From positions 292,835-356,834 of the forward strand of contig NC_037265.1 of NCBI RefSeq assembly GCF_000002425.4: 64,000 nt of DNA, in the 5' to 3' direction. This DNA comes from Physcomitrium patens. Lineage: Eukaryota > Streptophyta > Bryopsida > Funariales > Funariaceae. Under the pieces are notes generated by a model. It did not search any database. It was not told the DNA's origin and was given only the letters and a program-made list of their open reading frames with translations. Positions within the stretch are counted from its first letter, which is position 1. The number at the start of each line of letters is the position of its first letter. The position numbers and the translations under genes are program-made. Shown piece by piece: positions 33,302-45,229 of the stretch.

Positions 33302-34840
33302 GTGGATTATTTCTTAACGCATAAAACTACTTTCGCATGGTCATATACAGATTTGAAAGGAATTTCAACTAAAGTTTGTGAGCATCAAATAATATTGGAA
33401 GAAAACGCTACACCGGTATGCCAAAGACAATATCAACTTAATCCAAAATACTCACTTATGGTAAAAGAAGAACTAGATAAATTCTTGGAGGTTGGATTTA
33501 TCTATCCGATTCTTTTTAGTGAATGGTTTTCACTAATTATTATAGTACCAAAAAAGAATGAAAAAATTTGCATCTGTCAAGATTTTTGCAAATTAAATAC
33601 GGCTTCCAAGAAGGATTATTTTCTTTACCATTCACGGATAGTATATTAGATATTGTCGCTAGACATGAATGTTATTTATTTCTTGATAGATTCTCTAGTT
33701 GTAATCAAGTTAAAATTATAAAAGAAGTCTAGTAAAAATCTACTTTTATTATGGATTGGGGGACCTTTGCCTATAAGATTATGTCGTTTGGGCTTTGTAA
33801 TGTACCAGTTACCTTTCAAATGATAATGATGTAAGCATTCCAAGGTTATCTACAAATATCAATGGAAATATTTCTAGATGATTTTTGTACATTTAGTATG
33901 AGGGCCAAGCATTTAAAATGTCTAGTTCAATATTCTAAATATGGAATTTCTTTAAATTTAAAAAAGTATCAATTTGGTGTGTCTTTTGGTAAACTGTTGG
34001 ATCATATAGTTTCGATGGCAGGCATTGCTCAGATCTAGATAAAATAAAGATTATAGTAGAATTAAAGCAACCAAACACTATTACGGATATTTGAGCATTT
34101 GTCGGCCATGTTAATTATTATCGGTGATTTATCTATCTATTCATAGTTATATGCCTTTCGTTGACAGATCTCATGAAGAAACTACCAACCAATAGGACCA
34201 GTCCATTTTAGACAAACGAATGTACAATTGCATTTGAAACATTCAAACAAAAATTGGTTTTAGTACCAATATTGGTGGCGCCTTGTTGGACAATACCATT
34301 CTAAGTTTATGTGGATGTATCTAATATCGCGATTGGTTCTATGTTAAGCCAAAAAGATGACCGAGGTTTTGATCACCCTATTTATTATGCAAGTCATTAA
34401 TTGATAGTAGCTAAAAAAAATTATACAACAACTAAAAGAGAAGCAATGGGGATGATTTATTCTGTACAAAAGTTTTGACATTATCTTCTTAGTTATAGAT
34501 TTGTTTTCCATGTTGACCATGATGCTTTAAAATATATGATTAATAAGCCTCAATTGAGTGGTTATATTGCACGATGGATTTTACTCTTGTAATAATTTGA
34601 CTTTACTATTCAAGTAAGACCGGAAAAATCACATTCCAATGCAGACTATTTATCTCAGTTATCCAATATATTGGGTAATGAACCCATTAACGATGCACTA
34701 TCCAATGTTGAACTATTTGCAGTAGATATAATTACTCTAAAGTATAGTAAAAGAATTCAATATTTGATATTTCAAACCTTTCTACTCAATTTTAATGAAA
34801 AACTTAAATGACACTTAATATTAAAATGTGCACTTTATAC
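33302..34840 (+). pseudogene. A3 reverse transcriptase and RNase H
   Basis: RT begins TTFAWSYTDLKGISTKVCEH, then VPKKNEKICICQDFCKLN, the palm (SFLD-like at 33,680), the catalytic IFLDDFCTFS near 33,870, and LLDHIVSMAGI. RNase H follows with YVDVSNIAIGSMLSQKDD near 34,310, AMGMIYSVQKF, and FHVDHDALKYMI near 34,510. More than ten stops or shifts occur. Gene order and motifs mark the Tat/Athila-like branch of Ty3/Gypsy. Confidence 0.82.
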
Positions 34841-34841
34841 G

Positions 34842-35510
34842 ATGATTGGTGAAGTTTTATATAAACAAGGCAAGGATGGAGTTTTGCGATGTTGTATTTA
34901 TCAAACAAAAATACATATTATATTAGAAGGTTGCTACTTATACATTTGTTGTGGATATTTTACGAGAGACAGTATGGCTCGTAAAGCTTTACAGGCTAGT
35001 CATTGGTGGCCAATAATGTTTGCTAATGCCTATCAATTTGTCCATCATTGTGACCTATGTCAAAGAATGGGTTGACCTACTGGAATTTCAGCAATACCAT
35101 TAGTACCAATTTTGGCTCAAGTACCTTTTGAAAAATAGAAAATTGATTTTGTGGGACCAATTATACCAGCCTCGAGAAATAGACAAAAATGGTATATACT
35201 AGTAGCGACGGATTACGTAAAAAAATGGACTCAAGCCGTAGCTACAAAAATTCATAGTGCAAGTAAAGTAGCAACCTTTTTGTATGAAAATATTATTATA
35301 CGATTCAGTTGTCTACAAAAATTGGTTAGTGATCGAAAAACTCATTTTATAAATACTACAATTGAAGCAATCACAACTAAATACAAGATTAAACATCAAA
35401 AGACTACACCTTATCTTCCTAGAGCCAATCGACAAATGGAAAAGACTAATGGAATTTTATGTAAAATCTTAACAAAAATAGTTTCAGGAGTGGAAATAGA
35501 TTGAGACACT
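34842..35510 (+). pseudogene. A3 integrase core
   Basis: It reads GEVLYKQGKDGVLRCCIYQ, the zinc domain (YFTRDSMARKALQASHWWP to HHCDLCQRMG), then IDFVGPIIPASRN (first Asp) and ATDYVKKWTQA. LVSDRKTHFIN carries the second Asp and PYLPRANRQMEKTN the Glu region (GQ to RQ). It is split by two stops. The uninterrupted order here is what identifies the scattered A2 integrase pieces. Confidence 0.82.
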
Positions 35511-35950
35511 AAGTTGTTCACAGCTTCATGGGCATACCATATTGCATATAAAGTTACTACTAATGCTACCTCTTTTCAATTAGTTTATGGCTAGCAAGCT
35601 ATATTATGTATTGAATTGAAAGTCCAAGGTTTACAAATTGCTATAGATACTAGATTGGGAGATCATGATTCATTACGACATCGTTTAGAAGAATTGGAAA
35701 AATTGGATGAAACTAGAGCCAATGCATTAATAATCATGGAAACTACACAAAAACGAAGGATGATTCATTATGATAGTAAGCTTAGATCAAAGGCTTTTAT
35801 GCCAAATGATTTGGCACTTCTTTATGATAGTCGATTAAAAATTTTCCAGGAAAATTTCAAGTTTGATGGCATGGGCCATATCAAGTTATTGACGGATTTC
35901 CAAATGGTTCCGTATAATTGGACAATTTTATGGGTACTAAATTTATGACA
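35511..35950 (+). pseudogene. A3 integrase C-terminal end
   Basis: It contains ASWAYHIAYKVTTNATSFQLVYG, IELKVQGLQIAIDTRLGDH and LRHRLEELEKLDETRANALI, ending in KFDGMGHIK. This is the typical tail of plant Tat-type pol. A TAG follows YG. It is followed by the purine tract and the coiled-coil ORF. Confidence 0.8.
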
Positions 35951-36010
35951 CGGATCAATGGCAATTGGCTTAAACTTTACTATATATAAACTCGGGATGG
36001 GTTTTCTTTT

Positions 36011-36028
36011 AAAGAAGGAAGGGGGAGA
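36011..36028 (+). promoter_or_regulatory. Purine tract after A3 pol
   Basis: It reads AAAGAAGGAAGGGGGAGA, directly after pol and about 630 bp before the 3' LTR start. A2 has the same tract at 6,301-6,313. Confidence 0.5.
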
Positions 36029-36132
36029 ATAAATAATGATGAGGATAGGATATTTCATCATGAAAAATCATGGAAAATAAAGGAGAGTCGATCCAATTGA
36101 TTAGACTATAGTAAAAAATAGGAGAAGGGCTC

Positions 36133-36630
36133 TTGATAGGCATTATATTTTCTTTTGTGGTTAAGAAAAAGTGGATGGCAGAAAAAGAGAAGATGACGAA
36201 TATGGTATCTAAGAAAGTAAGGATGGAGATCAATTGGAAGGAATGGCAAGAACAGCTGCAAGTAGAGGTTGCAATGTTGCAGACTAAACTAGCCACATTG
36301 GCAAAGGAAGCCAATAATTTAGTGTGGACCAACACGCCAGTTTTAGTCACAACACCTTCAGAGATACCTTTGAAACCGACAAAAGAATGGCAGAAGATGT
36401 TGGAAGAGTGCGACAACCAAATTACTTGATTTAAGTCTTATGTACAGAAATTTGGTTTATTGAATAAAGATCTAACAGGCGTTTGGATGGAGAACCCTTG
36501 AACATCGAGGCGGACGACGAAGATATAAAGAGGAGAAGGTCACCATTTCAAAGGGTGGTAAGCCAACGCCACTGACAAAAGAAGCCAATGCTGCTACGTC
36601 TTTATAAGTTGAGGCTAAATAATGTTTGTA
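36133..36630 (+). pseudogene. A3 extra coiled-coil ORF
   Basis: The open part 36,133-36,429 (98 codons) includes MAEKEKMTNMVSKKVRMEI, NWKEWQEQLQVEVAMLQTKL, ATLAKEANNLVW and PTKEWQKMLEECDNQIT. A TGA follows, and the homologous sequence continues, frame-shifted, to PTPLTKEANAATSL near 36,606. The first half has a strong heptad pattern. The A2 ORF (5,307-5,642) aligns to it. It lies between pol and the 3' LTR, the position where Athila-type elements carry an env-like gene, but no membrane segment is seen. Confidence 0.6.
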
Positions 36631-36659
36631 AGGACGCTGCACACATAGGAGTTGGGCTA

Positions 36660-37140
36660 TGTAGAATATATAGATAAACTTTGTCGTAAGTTACTGATTG
36701 GTTATTGATAACCTTGAGAATTAGACTTATAGTTAGGTAGTTTAGTTGGTAACAATTGATTGTTAGTGGAACAAATAGTTAAGAATTCAAAGGATCATAA
36801 TCTTTGGAATCTGTTGGCCGATGATCCATCTTTTGGTAGACTAAAGAGGTTGAAGAAAGAAAGATTGGGGCCAGACTGTGATAGTTTTAAGTTGGGGCAA
36901 ACTTGATGCTATCTCTTTTTGTTTCCTTGTTGTTGAAGAATAAAGGATAGTTTTTGAATATTGAGAAGTTAGTTTGGAGTGCAAGATTGTGATAGTCGTA
37001 AGCCAAGATATTAAATTCTGTGTGATGAATTGAGAAACTAAATATAATAGGTAAGCTGGAGATCAGTAATTGAATATATATATATATATATAGATATATA
37101 AAAACCACAAAGAGAGTAAGTGGAAGATGAACTGACAAAG
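36660..37140 (+). repeat. A3 3' LTR, missing its last ~190 bp
   Basis: It starts TGTAGAATATATAG and follows the A4 LTR until GATGAACTGACAAAG, where homology stops. It includes an expanded TA run (37,076-37,098). The right neighbour is unrelated G-family pol, so the end was lost by deletion. Confidence 0.75.
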
Positions 37141-37149
37141 CTATATTCC

Positions 37150-38440
37150 AGATGTGCATACTTCAAGAGAGACATGACATCCCATTATTTGGACATCTAA
37201 GGCAAGAAAAGATTTTAGAACAAATTTTAAGGAAATTATTTTGAATAAGTTTGGATTGTGATATTGAACCTTGTGAATACTCTTGTAAGTCATATCAACA
37301 TAATAAAATATGCAATATAGTATCTCTTAATTTATTACAATAAATTCTACTATTTACAACATGTTAGAAGTAAGTGACTATGGATTTGATTATTTGTTTG
37401 CCACAAATGCATTATAATTATACCACTTTTTTGTCTTTATGAATCAACTCTTGAAGCAACTTCACTTGGCCATGGTATACTTGGATATTGATACCTCAGC
37501 ACTTGTAGAGATCTTTTTTGATATTATCTTTTATCACCATCAATTATCTCATGTCATTATTTCAAATTAGGATCAACACTTCACAAGAAGCTTTTGATAA
37601 GCTTTATTGAAGTTATTGGATATATAACTTGCCATGTCTATAGTCTTCTATCTTTAAACAAGTGGAAAAAAAGTGTATAAATTAGGCCTTAGAAGATATG
37701 CCACGGGTATTTGTGATAGTTTATCATAATGATTGAGATGAATACTTGACATTGTTCGAGTTTTCTTACAATGATAGTATTTAAGTAAGTACTACTCATT
37801 CACCATTTTTTCTTAATATTGATCAACATCTAATTATGTCAGTAATTTTCTATTGTCCTATAGACACCAACGATCTGATAATAGAGGAGTTTATACAATG
37901 GCTTTTAATGGCCTTACAAGAAGTACAACATAGCCTCTTTATTGCTTAGAATTAAGAAAAGTAATATGCGGATAGCCATTAACAATATAAGATCTTTTAG
38001 GAGGGTGATCAAGTATTATTCTCCAATGCCAACTTGCGACTTGCTACATCAATCCAAATCTGTAAATTGGCACCTTAATAGCTTAGACTTTTTTGAATAC
38101 TTTTATGAATTTTTATATTTTTGATGTTGTATATCACTTTGAGCTTTTGCCACATATTTGAATCCATCTAGTCTTCTATATTTTGTAATTGAAGGAATTT
38201 CATAACAAGTCAAAGCACTTTTTTGATTGACACCAACTACCATTACTACTAGTTATAGTTTATGATCAACAAGAATATGAAATAGACAACATTTTGGAGC
38301 ATTGCTACCTTCACCATTATTGTATTATAATTACTTATAGTATGTAAAAATTAGTTTGAACATATTTTATGTTTATAAGTCTTGGTATCTGTTAAAATTT
38401 CTAATAGATTGATTTAAAGATAGTGGATATAAGAATCTTT
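37150..38440 (+). pseudogene. G: eroded chromovirus integrase and chromodomain
   Basis: Frame-corrected reading gives a Gypsy integrase: HDIPLFGHLRQEKILE and CKSYQHNK (zinc domain), and VTMDLIICLPQ (first Asp). FVFMNQLLKQLHLA follows, then a DRDTRF-type segment mutated to SN.DQHFTRSF, then LLKLLDI.LAMS. Further on are YNDSI..STTHSPFFLN, QWLLMALQEVQHSLFIA and EGDQVLFSNANLRLAT. Last comes a chromodomain-like start (YDQQEYEIDNILEH) near 38,260. Stops are dense. It belongs to a family different from A, B, C, D and E. Confidence 0.65.
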
Positions 38441-39474
38441 ATTTTGAATTTTATCTATTTTGATTATGGCATTAAAAAAATTATAGAACCTAAATATTTA
38501 GTATGAAGCCTTTGGAAGAGATTAGAGCCTACAGATGAAAATCTAAACTAATATGAAGCTTATTGAGAGGAATGAAAGCAAGGCATAGTCGGATGATGGC
38601 AAGGGATGGAGATCTTTATTTCTATTGGTCGAAAGCCATGCCAAATAGGCTTTTAGGAAGAGGTCTATAACCATAAGAAGAATTTTTTTTAGTGATTTAA
38701 GAAAGCATTTGAAAATCAAAAGCTAGAGTTGTAAGGTTTAAAATTTGAACTATAATTTAGATGCAAACATTAGTGAGTTTGGAGTTAGGGTGAAGTTATA
38801 GCCATTTGAAGTTAAGGTATTATTTTAAGATATACTATTGCTCTTTTGAGCATATGAGGAGTTTTATCGTAATTTTTGAAAATTGAAAGATGTAATTGAA
38901 ATAGTAATTTTATGAATTACATATTTTAAAAAAGAAATTTTACATTTGAATTTTGGATAAAGAAATTATAGAGAGTTGAAGTCAATGCATCCAAATCGAA
39001 GATAGTAAGTGAGTGATTTTGTTCATAGTAATGGTTGGAGCCATATCTTACTTTTTCAGATGATTTTTTGACTCAAACCTTTTATAAAAGGTAGATTAAT
39101 GTATTAAAAAACTAAACATAAGAATATTATGGTATTTGAATATTTAGTTTGTGAGATATGAAGAAAATTACACATGAGTATATAAAAACTAGGATTTGAA
39201 GCTACTGATAAGATTTTGGTGATATCTTAAGATCCACAAGGAATTTGTAGTTGAAATTTATTATGGTAGTTTTTAAAAATACGTCAATAATTCATGTAAA
39301 ATTTGAGTATATTTGAATAGTTCAATTAAAAGATATGAGTTTTTGAAGTTTAAGAATAATATCTGATTAGGATATATAAGAATTTAGAGTTTTTTTTATC
39401 ATATTTTGGATGTTTTTGGGAACTTAAGACTTATATATTTATTGTAATTGTTCCAAAAATTGCTTCTAAAAGTG

Positions 39475-39525
<51 letters not shown>

Positions 39526-40349
39526 TGGTCTTTTTATCTCTAAATTTGATTAAGTAATTAGTGACAATCAGGAGCCTAGTACTTTCTTGAAGCAAATTCT
39601 CTCTACTTTGACACTATGGTAGTAGACATCTACAACTTCAGTACAAAGTTCTTCAAAAAGGTTATCCCATCTATGATACAATTTAAGAACCTGCACAGAA
39701 CCTCACATATTGTCAAGAGATAATTTAGAAATATGATCAAGAAGAAAATGAGGATGTTTTGCATTAATAAAAAAAATTAACTACAATATGATATAGATAA
39801 GATATTTGTATTATTGACACAAAATGATAGATAATTTGAACCATGCTTGAGAAGTTATGGAAGTTTCTAGAATTAGGGCTAGGTTAGTCGACCATATAGG
39901 ATCCATTGTGGAACATTCTAAAAAGAGCTTAGGATGGTTATCTAGTTAGAATCCATCGTAGAACCTTTTAAAAAAGACTTAAGATGATTATCTAGATAGG
40001 GCCTATGATAGAACCTTTTAGAAAGAATTTAAGATGGTTATCTGAATAAATTTCATCATCCAAGTATATTTTAGAAAGTCCAAGGTGATGGAACAAAGTA
40101 TAAATAGGAATGGCTAGGGCTTTTTAGGCATCTGGTGAAGTATAACTTTGGACTTTCTCTCTTAATAAAATTTGGTTTTGTACCTTCATGTTCAATTTTA
40201 TTTTATTTTATTTTTATTTTTATATTTTTATTTTTTATATTCTATTTTATTTAATTCTATTTAATTTTATTACGATCTATTTTTTTTTACTTTGTGATGA
40301 GATTTTATGTGGCTATATATTAAAAGAGTCTTAGATTTTGAAGATAGAC
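38441..40349. other. AT-rich non-coding stretch, possible decayed LTR
   Basis: No coding sequence longer than chance is visible. A (TA)n microsatellite lies at 39,478-39,521. TATAAATAGGAATGG near 40,097, followed by AATAAAATTTGG, looks like an LTR promoter and polyadenylation region. The block around 38,590-38,830 resembles 41,030-41,290 in the order of short words (TTTCTATT, GGCTT, GAGTTTGGAGTT, AAGGTATTG), which suggests two pieces of one old LTR. Confidence 0.35.
39478..39521. repeat. (TA)n microsatellite
   Basis: It contains about 21 uninterrupted AT/TA dinucleotides inside AT-rich non-coding DNA. Confidence 0.9.
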
Positions 40350-40690
40350 TGATCCTATTTCATTAGTTAAGGTGACCAAATCATAAATATAGAAGATAAC
40401 AATCAATATAAACTTACTTATTTACATTACATACATGGAATGACGAATCTTATTTCTTTCAAATCCATCATCCAATTAAAATGTGTTAATTCGTTGATAC
40501 CATGCCTTTAATGTTTGCTTGAGCGTATACAAAGATTTTTTCAATTTATAAACAAGGTATTATTTTTCTTCTTTAATAAATCCTTGAGGTTGATCTATAT
40601 AGATGTCTTCTTCTAGTCTCTTATTTAAAAAAATTGTCATAACATCTATTTGATATATTTCTAAGTCCATTATTGCCCCAGTCTAATGGT
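40350..40690 (-). pseudogene. Ty1/Copia reverse transcriptase relic
   Basis: Minus-strand reading matches the Copia RT hallmark order: DVMTIFLNKRLEEDIYIDQP, QGFIKEEK, YLVYKLKKSLYTLKQ, AWYQRI, DDGFERNKIRHSMYV, then YIYDL where the active-site Y-V-D-D is expected. Three or more stops are present. No Copia gag, integrase or LTR was found next to it. It is the only Copia sequence seen in the window. Confidence 0.8.
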
Positions 40691-41358
40691 GTTGAATTTG
40701 GCCACAATGTCATATTAAGGTTTGACTACTATGTGAAAATGATGCACATATATATATTCAATAAATAATTTACTATATAATGTGCTGAGAGCCACATTAT
40801 TAGATTTTAGTTAGTCACAAAATATAGTTAAATTATTACTTTGAAGTGATTAGTTTAAAATTACTATTATTGAAGTTGATTTTATATTAATAATAATTTT
40901 ATATATTTAGAATCACCTTTATTAGACATTAGTGATTCTTCAAAACTTATGTTGTTTTTTTTATTTGGTATTTAGGATATGTATTATGTAAATTTTTATT
41001 AAAAAAAAGATTAGAGAGGGATTTTGGTAGCAAAAAGAGTAGCTAGGACATCCATATGGATGAATAGAAATGGATGATAAAAATTTCTATTATTATTAGC
41101 CAAAAGGCTTATCCAATAAGCTTCAAAGAGATTGCTCAAGGCCTTATTAGAGATGAATATAACTCTTTTGAGATCATTCAAATTTAAGAGGCTATGATCA
41201 ATAAATTTTGATTTTTGGCTATGGTTTTGGTATAATTTTTTTGAGATTTGGAGTTTTCATGAATGAGATATAAGCACTCAAAATAAAGGTATTGATTTTG
41301 TATCTACTGTCAATCTTTTGGACATAATACACATGTACAAAAAACAATAAAGATTAAG
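40691..41358. other. Non-coding stretch before B2
   Basis: It is AT-rich with no coding signal. Its right half weakly repeats 38,590-38,830, as noted there. It ends where the B2 LTR begins. Confidence 0.4.
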
Positions 41359-41902
41359 TGTCACAAACATATACATGTAAACCAATAATTACTTATATGA
41401 TTTAGATAATAATATGTAAAAGTAGGTCAATTCGAGAATATCTTCTATAGAAGCTTCTTAGAAGCTATATAGACATTGATTTGACTTTATAAGTATCTTT
41501 AATTGACTTTTTAGGTTGAAAACATGGTCAATAAGTTGGCCATATGCCACACATATTCGTAGCTTGAAGAACAAGCTAATTATGTGGCTTATATATAGAA
41601 AACTTGCCTTGTAAGCTAAGACATGTATTTTGCAAAGTCAACACATATTAAAAATCTTATAGAAGATCACCACATAACTTTAAGTTAGATAGTATATATA
41701 GAGGCAAGAGTGAAGTCTTCTTCACTCTTGTCAATTTTTTTTTTTTTCTAATCTAGATTTAAGAGTCTCTAGTTTCTTATTCATTTAAAAATAGCCATTC
41801 TAATTTCTTTTTAATATACACATATCTTATTTCTATTTTTTTATTTTTCTTTTGACATAGATTTTTCAAATTTATGCATCTTCTTTCAATTCATATCTTT
41901 GA
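41359..41902 (+). repeat. B2 5' LTR
   Basis: It begins TGTCACAAACATATACATG and follows the B LTR order: AGAAGCTTCTTAGAAGCT, GGCCATATGCCACACAT, TAGTATATATAGAGGCAAG, TCTTCACTCTTGTCAA. Its end (CTTTGAGA) is mutated from CTTGACA. It is more diverged than the other B LTRs. Confidence 0.8.
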
Positions 41903-42094
41903 GAGATTGAAAAGAGTATATTTATAATATTAAAGCTTTATCTTCTCTTGATTAAGAGTGGATTATTCTTTTTTCTTGATAAGACATTAGCATATTAGAA
42001 GTTACAGATTACCTTCTTCTAAACTAATATTGTTTTTAGTATCTTCTTTGTTCTTTAGTCTCAACTTTTACTTATCTTGAGCAATATTAGATAT

Positions 42095-43110
42095 TTATTT
42101 TTTAATTGTTATTATAACAAAGCTTCTTGAAATGAAGAGTATAATGGCATAAATGCAAGAGTAATTGAGGGAATTAATGCTTACAATGCATAAACTTAGT
42201 TTACTATGATAAGGAGCAACAAGATTGGCAAGAAGTAAAGACATAGATATGATTGAAGCTACTTCAACATCTACATCCAATCATGTCCCTTCTCCTATGA
42301 TAGAACATCCTTCCAATACTAGAGCACCAAAAATTACCTTGTCTAAAAAGTTTGATGGCCCAAAATCCAAGTTTTGACGATTTATTAATCAATTATACCT
42401 TGTGATTGAACTTCAACTCCAAAGCTATCCAACTTCAAGATCACAAGTTAGATTCATTGGTATACTTCTTTCTGGTTTAGCATTATCATGGTTTCCATCT
42501 TTTGTTGAATGATAAGATCTAATATTGAATAATTTAAAGATTTTTTTAGTAGAGTTTTGATCTATCTATGGAAAATATGATGCAACTCATATTGTAACTA
42601 ACAAGATCTATATTTTATGATAAAGCAATTGATTTGCAACATTATATGCTTCATAATTTTGACAACTTGCAACTGATATCAAGTAAGATGATGTTGCATT
42701 GATTAGCCAATTTTTCTATAGATTATAATATGAGATAAAGAAATTGATGCTCAACTTATGTGATCCTCAAACATTGAGTCAAACAATTGTCTTTGCTGTG
42801 AAGTGTAACAATTGACTTTTTAAATTTCAATCTGAGAGTCGTACAAGTAGGCCTCAACATTATAATAATTCAATGGAAATACCAATGCTTCTTCAACACA
42901 TATATTCAAAAGTAGAACATATGCAAATTAATATAGTAGGTTTCAAATTTTTTACTGAGTAAGAAAAGATTCATTACTATTAAGAAAGATTGTGCTTATA
43001 TTGTGAAAAACCTAAGTACTTAATATTATCTAAAAAAAATACGAAATTATAAAATGAAGAATAAAATTGTCAAAAAAGATAATATATCAAAAAACAAGTT
43101 TGTCCAGCTA
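42095..43110 (+). pseudogene. B2 gag
   Basis: The reading follows B gag: MNEEYNGI.A-like start, ITLSKKFDGPKSKF.RFINQLYL, SYPTSRSQVRFIGILLSGLALSWF, then LMLNLCDPQTLSQTIVFAVKC, and a mutated knuckle (CLYCEKPKYLILS). TGAs at 42,558-42,560, 42,618-42,620 and 42,660-42,662 match the three in B. It ends at a TAG overlapping protease in the -1 frame. Confidence 0.75.
43089..43095 (+). promoter_or_regulatory. Candidate -1 frameshift heptamer in B2
   Basis: Gag codons TCA AAA AAC contain A AAA AAC, a canonical slippery heptamer, 16 nt before the gag stop. The -1 frame leads into the protease frame (VCPAIVGTVWLE). Confidence 0.5.
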
Positions 43111-43790
43111 TAGTAGGGACCGTGTGGCTGGAATCTTATACAATACCTAATAAAGGTCTTATTCTCTCCTCAGAACCTTTTCCTTGTTTTACATTAAATA
43201 TTATTTTAGGACTTGTACATTACAAAGTCTTTGCTTTGTTAGATTCAGGAGCCTCAACGTGTTTCTCCGATGAAAAATTAGCTAAAAGACCTAATATATT
43301 TTTAGTAAAGAAAACTAAACCTGTTCATGTAGAAATCATAGATGGTCGCCCGTTGTCTTTTAGAGATGTTACTCACAAAATCCTTTCTATAGAAGTAATA
43401 ATTTATCATCACAATAGCTTTGTGGTATTTAATATCATTAGAACATTTTTTAATCTAATCATTTTAGATTTATCATGGTTAAAAAAATATAATCCTTAAA
43501 TAGATTAAATTTCTTGTACTCTTGACTTTTCTAAAAGTATAACTAAGAGTATATTTAATGTAGAAAATCATAAGTCTAGTATAATTAAACCTATGTTTGT
43601 AAGTGCAAGAGCTTTTTTGCATGCTACAAAAGAAGGATCACCTTGTGTCAATCATGCCTCACATGTTTGTAATGGTGCAAAGACTTCAAGTTGCATTCTA
43701 AGCCAATATCAAGATTTTTAAGATGTATTTGAAAAAAAGATTGTAGATACTCTTTCAAAATATTATTCCTATGACTATTCAATTGACCTT
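43110..43790 (+). pseudogene. B2 protease
   Basis: The open part 43,122-43,499 reads [36 protein letters not shown] (intact D-S-G), HVEIIDGRPLS and LDLSWLKKYNP. Stops follow in the PR-RT linker. The order and spacing match B and D. Confidence 0.8.
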
Positions 43791-43799
43791 CAAGAATGA

Positions 43800-44326
43800 A
43801 TACAATTGCCATTTGGATCAATCTACAATTTATCACAGAATAAGTTGGCCGAAATCAAGGAGTATATTGAAGAAAATCTAGCCAAGAACTTCATACGCCA
43901 TTCCAAATCTCCAATAGGAGTAGTAATTCTATTTGTGAAGAAAAATAATAGATCATTACGGATATGTGTTGATTATCAAAGACTCAAAAAGTTTACTATC
44001 AAGAACAAGTACCCACTACCTTTAATATTTGGACTTCTTGATCAATTGAATAAAGCTAAGATCTATACAAAAATAGATCTACAAGGAGCATGAAATTTGG
44101 TATGCATCAAAAAAGAAGATGAATGGAAGACTGCATTTCGAAGTAGATATGGACATTTTGAATATAATGTCATGCCTTTTGGACTTACAAATAATCTAAC
44201 ACCTTTTTAACATCTTATAAATGATGTTTATTGAGAGTTTTTAGATAATTTTGTTGTCTATTATTTAAATGAAAAATTAATCTATTCTAAAAATATAAAA
44301 AAAATATGAATTTCATATTTTTCATG
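43800..44326 (+). pseudogene. B2 reverse transcriptase, truncated
   Basis: It reads PFGSIYNLSQNKLAEIKEYI, then [41 protein letters not shown], a TGA, then FGLTNN and VVYYLNEKLIYSKN, where Y-L-D-D is mutated to Y-L-N-E. The A4 LTR starts 40 nt later. Confidence 0.8.
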
Positions 44327-44997
44327 TGTAAAATAGGTAAATAAATTTTGTTATAAGTTACTGGTTGGTTATTCACAACCTTGAGAATTAGATTCATAGT
44401 TAGGCAGTTTATTTGGTAATAATAGGTTGTTAGAGGAATAAATGGTTAAGAATTCAAAGGGTCATAACATTAGAAATCAACTGGTTGATGGATCATCTTT
44501 TAGGTAGGATAAAGAGGTTGAGGAAAGAGTTGTAAGTCAAGACCCAATCTATGAGAATTGTAAGCCGAAGGCTAGACTATGAGAGTTGTAAGTCGAGGGC
44601 TACATAGTGAGAGTCGTAAGCCGAGAACCAGACTGTGAAAGTCATAAGCCAAGGTATTGAATTTTGTGTGATGAATTGAGAAATTGAATATAATAAGTAA
44701 GCTGGAGATCAGTAATTGAATATATCTAAACCACAAAGATAGTAAATGAGAGATGAACAGATAAGAATATGAAAGAATTATTGAATTAATAGTCATAGAA
44801 TAGATTATAGATTAAATTAAGATGGAAGTAATAAGCGTTGGTATTTTGTAGTTTGATAATTGATTTCAGATAGCCTGAGTATAGTCAATTGTGATACTAA
44901 TAGATCCAATTTATATAACTAGTCTTTTTCCATATTCGAACCCACCTCTATTAATTCAATTGCTTTGGTATATTGAAGCTTGAACACAACGAGAACA
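44327..44997 (+). repeat. A4 5' LTR, 671 bp, full length
   Basis: It begins TGTAAAATAGG and ends GAGAACA, then primer site TGGCGTCGCTATCGAGA at 45,004. The left boundary is sharp because the preceding B2 RT sequence has no counterpart in A1 or A3. It is the reference for the partial A LTRs. It contains three copies of a short unit GAGAGTYRTAAGYCGAGG near 44,550-44,640. Confidence 0.8.
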
Positions 44998-45003
44998 ATA
45001 TTT

Positions 45004-45021
45004 TGGCGTCGCTATCGAGAA
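45004..45021 (+). other. A4 primer binding site
   Basis: TGGCGTCGCTATCGAGAA differs at a few positions from the tRNA-Asp complement, and more so than the A3 site. Confidence 0.7.
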
Positions 45022-45229
45022 AATGATAACAATATGAAATGTTAAAAATTAATTATTTGAGAAGAATAAAAGATTATGAGTATTAATCATAAAAGAGAGG
45101 ATTATTAAAGAATTAATCGATAAGTAAAAGAAAGATAAGAGCGATTACGTATAAAAAATATCATACATGAACGACAAAAAGGATTTATAGGTCCAAGTAA
45201 AATAAAAGGAAGAAAAATTCAAATTCAAA

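Larger units (their letters stand above)
41359..44326 (+). mobile_element. B2: B-family chromovirus, 5' half
   Basis: It comprises an LTR (41,359-41,902), a decayed primer site (TATTAAAGCTTTATC near 41,920), gag, protease and the start of RT. It is cut inside RT at 44,326 by the A4 LTR. The remainder is expected beyond the window. It shares three gag TGA codons with B. Confidence 0.85.

Noticed and set aside
39478..39521. AT tract as a replication origin or regulatory site
   Set aside because: It is a plain TA microsatellite with no supporting element.
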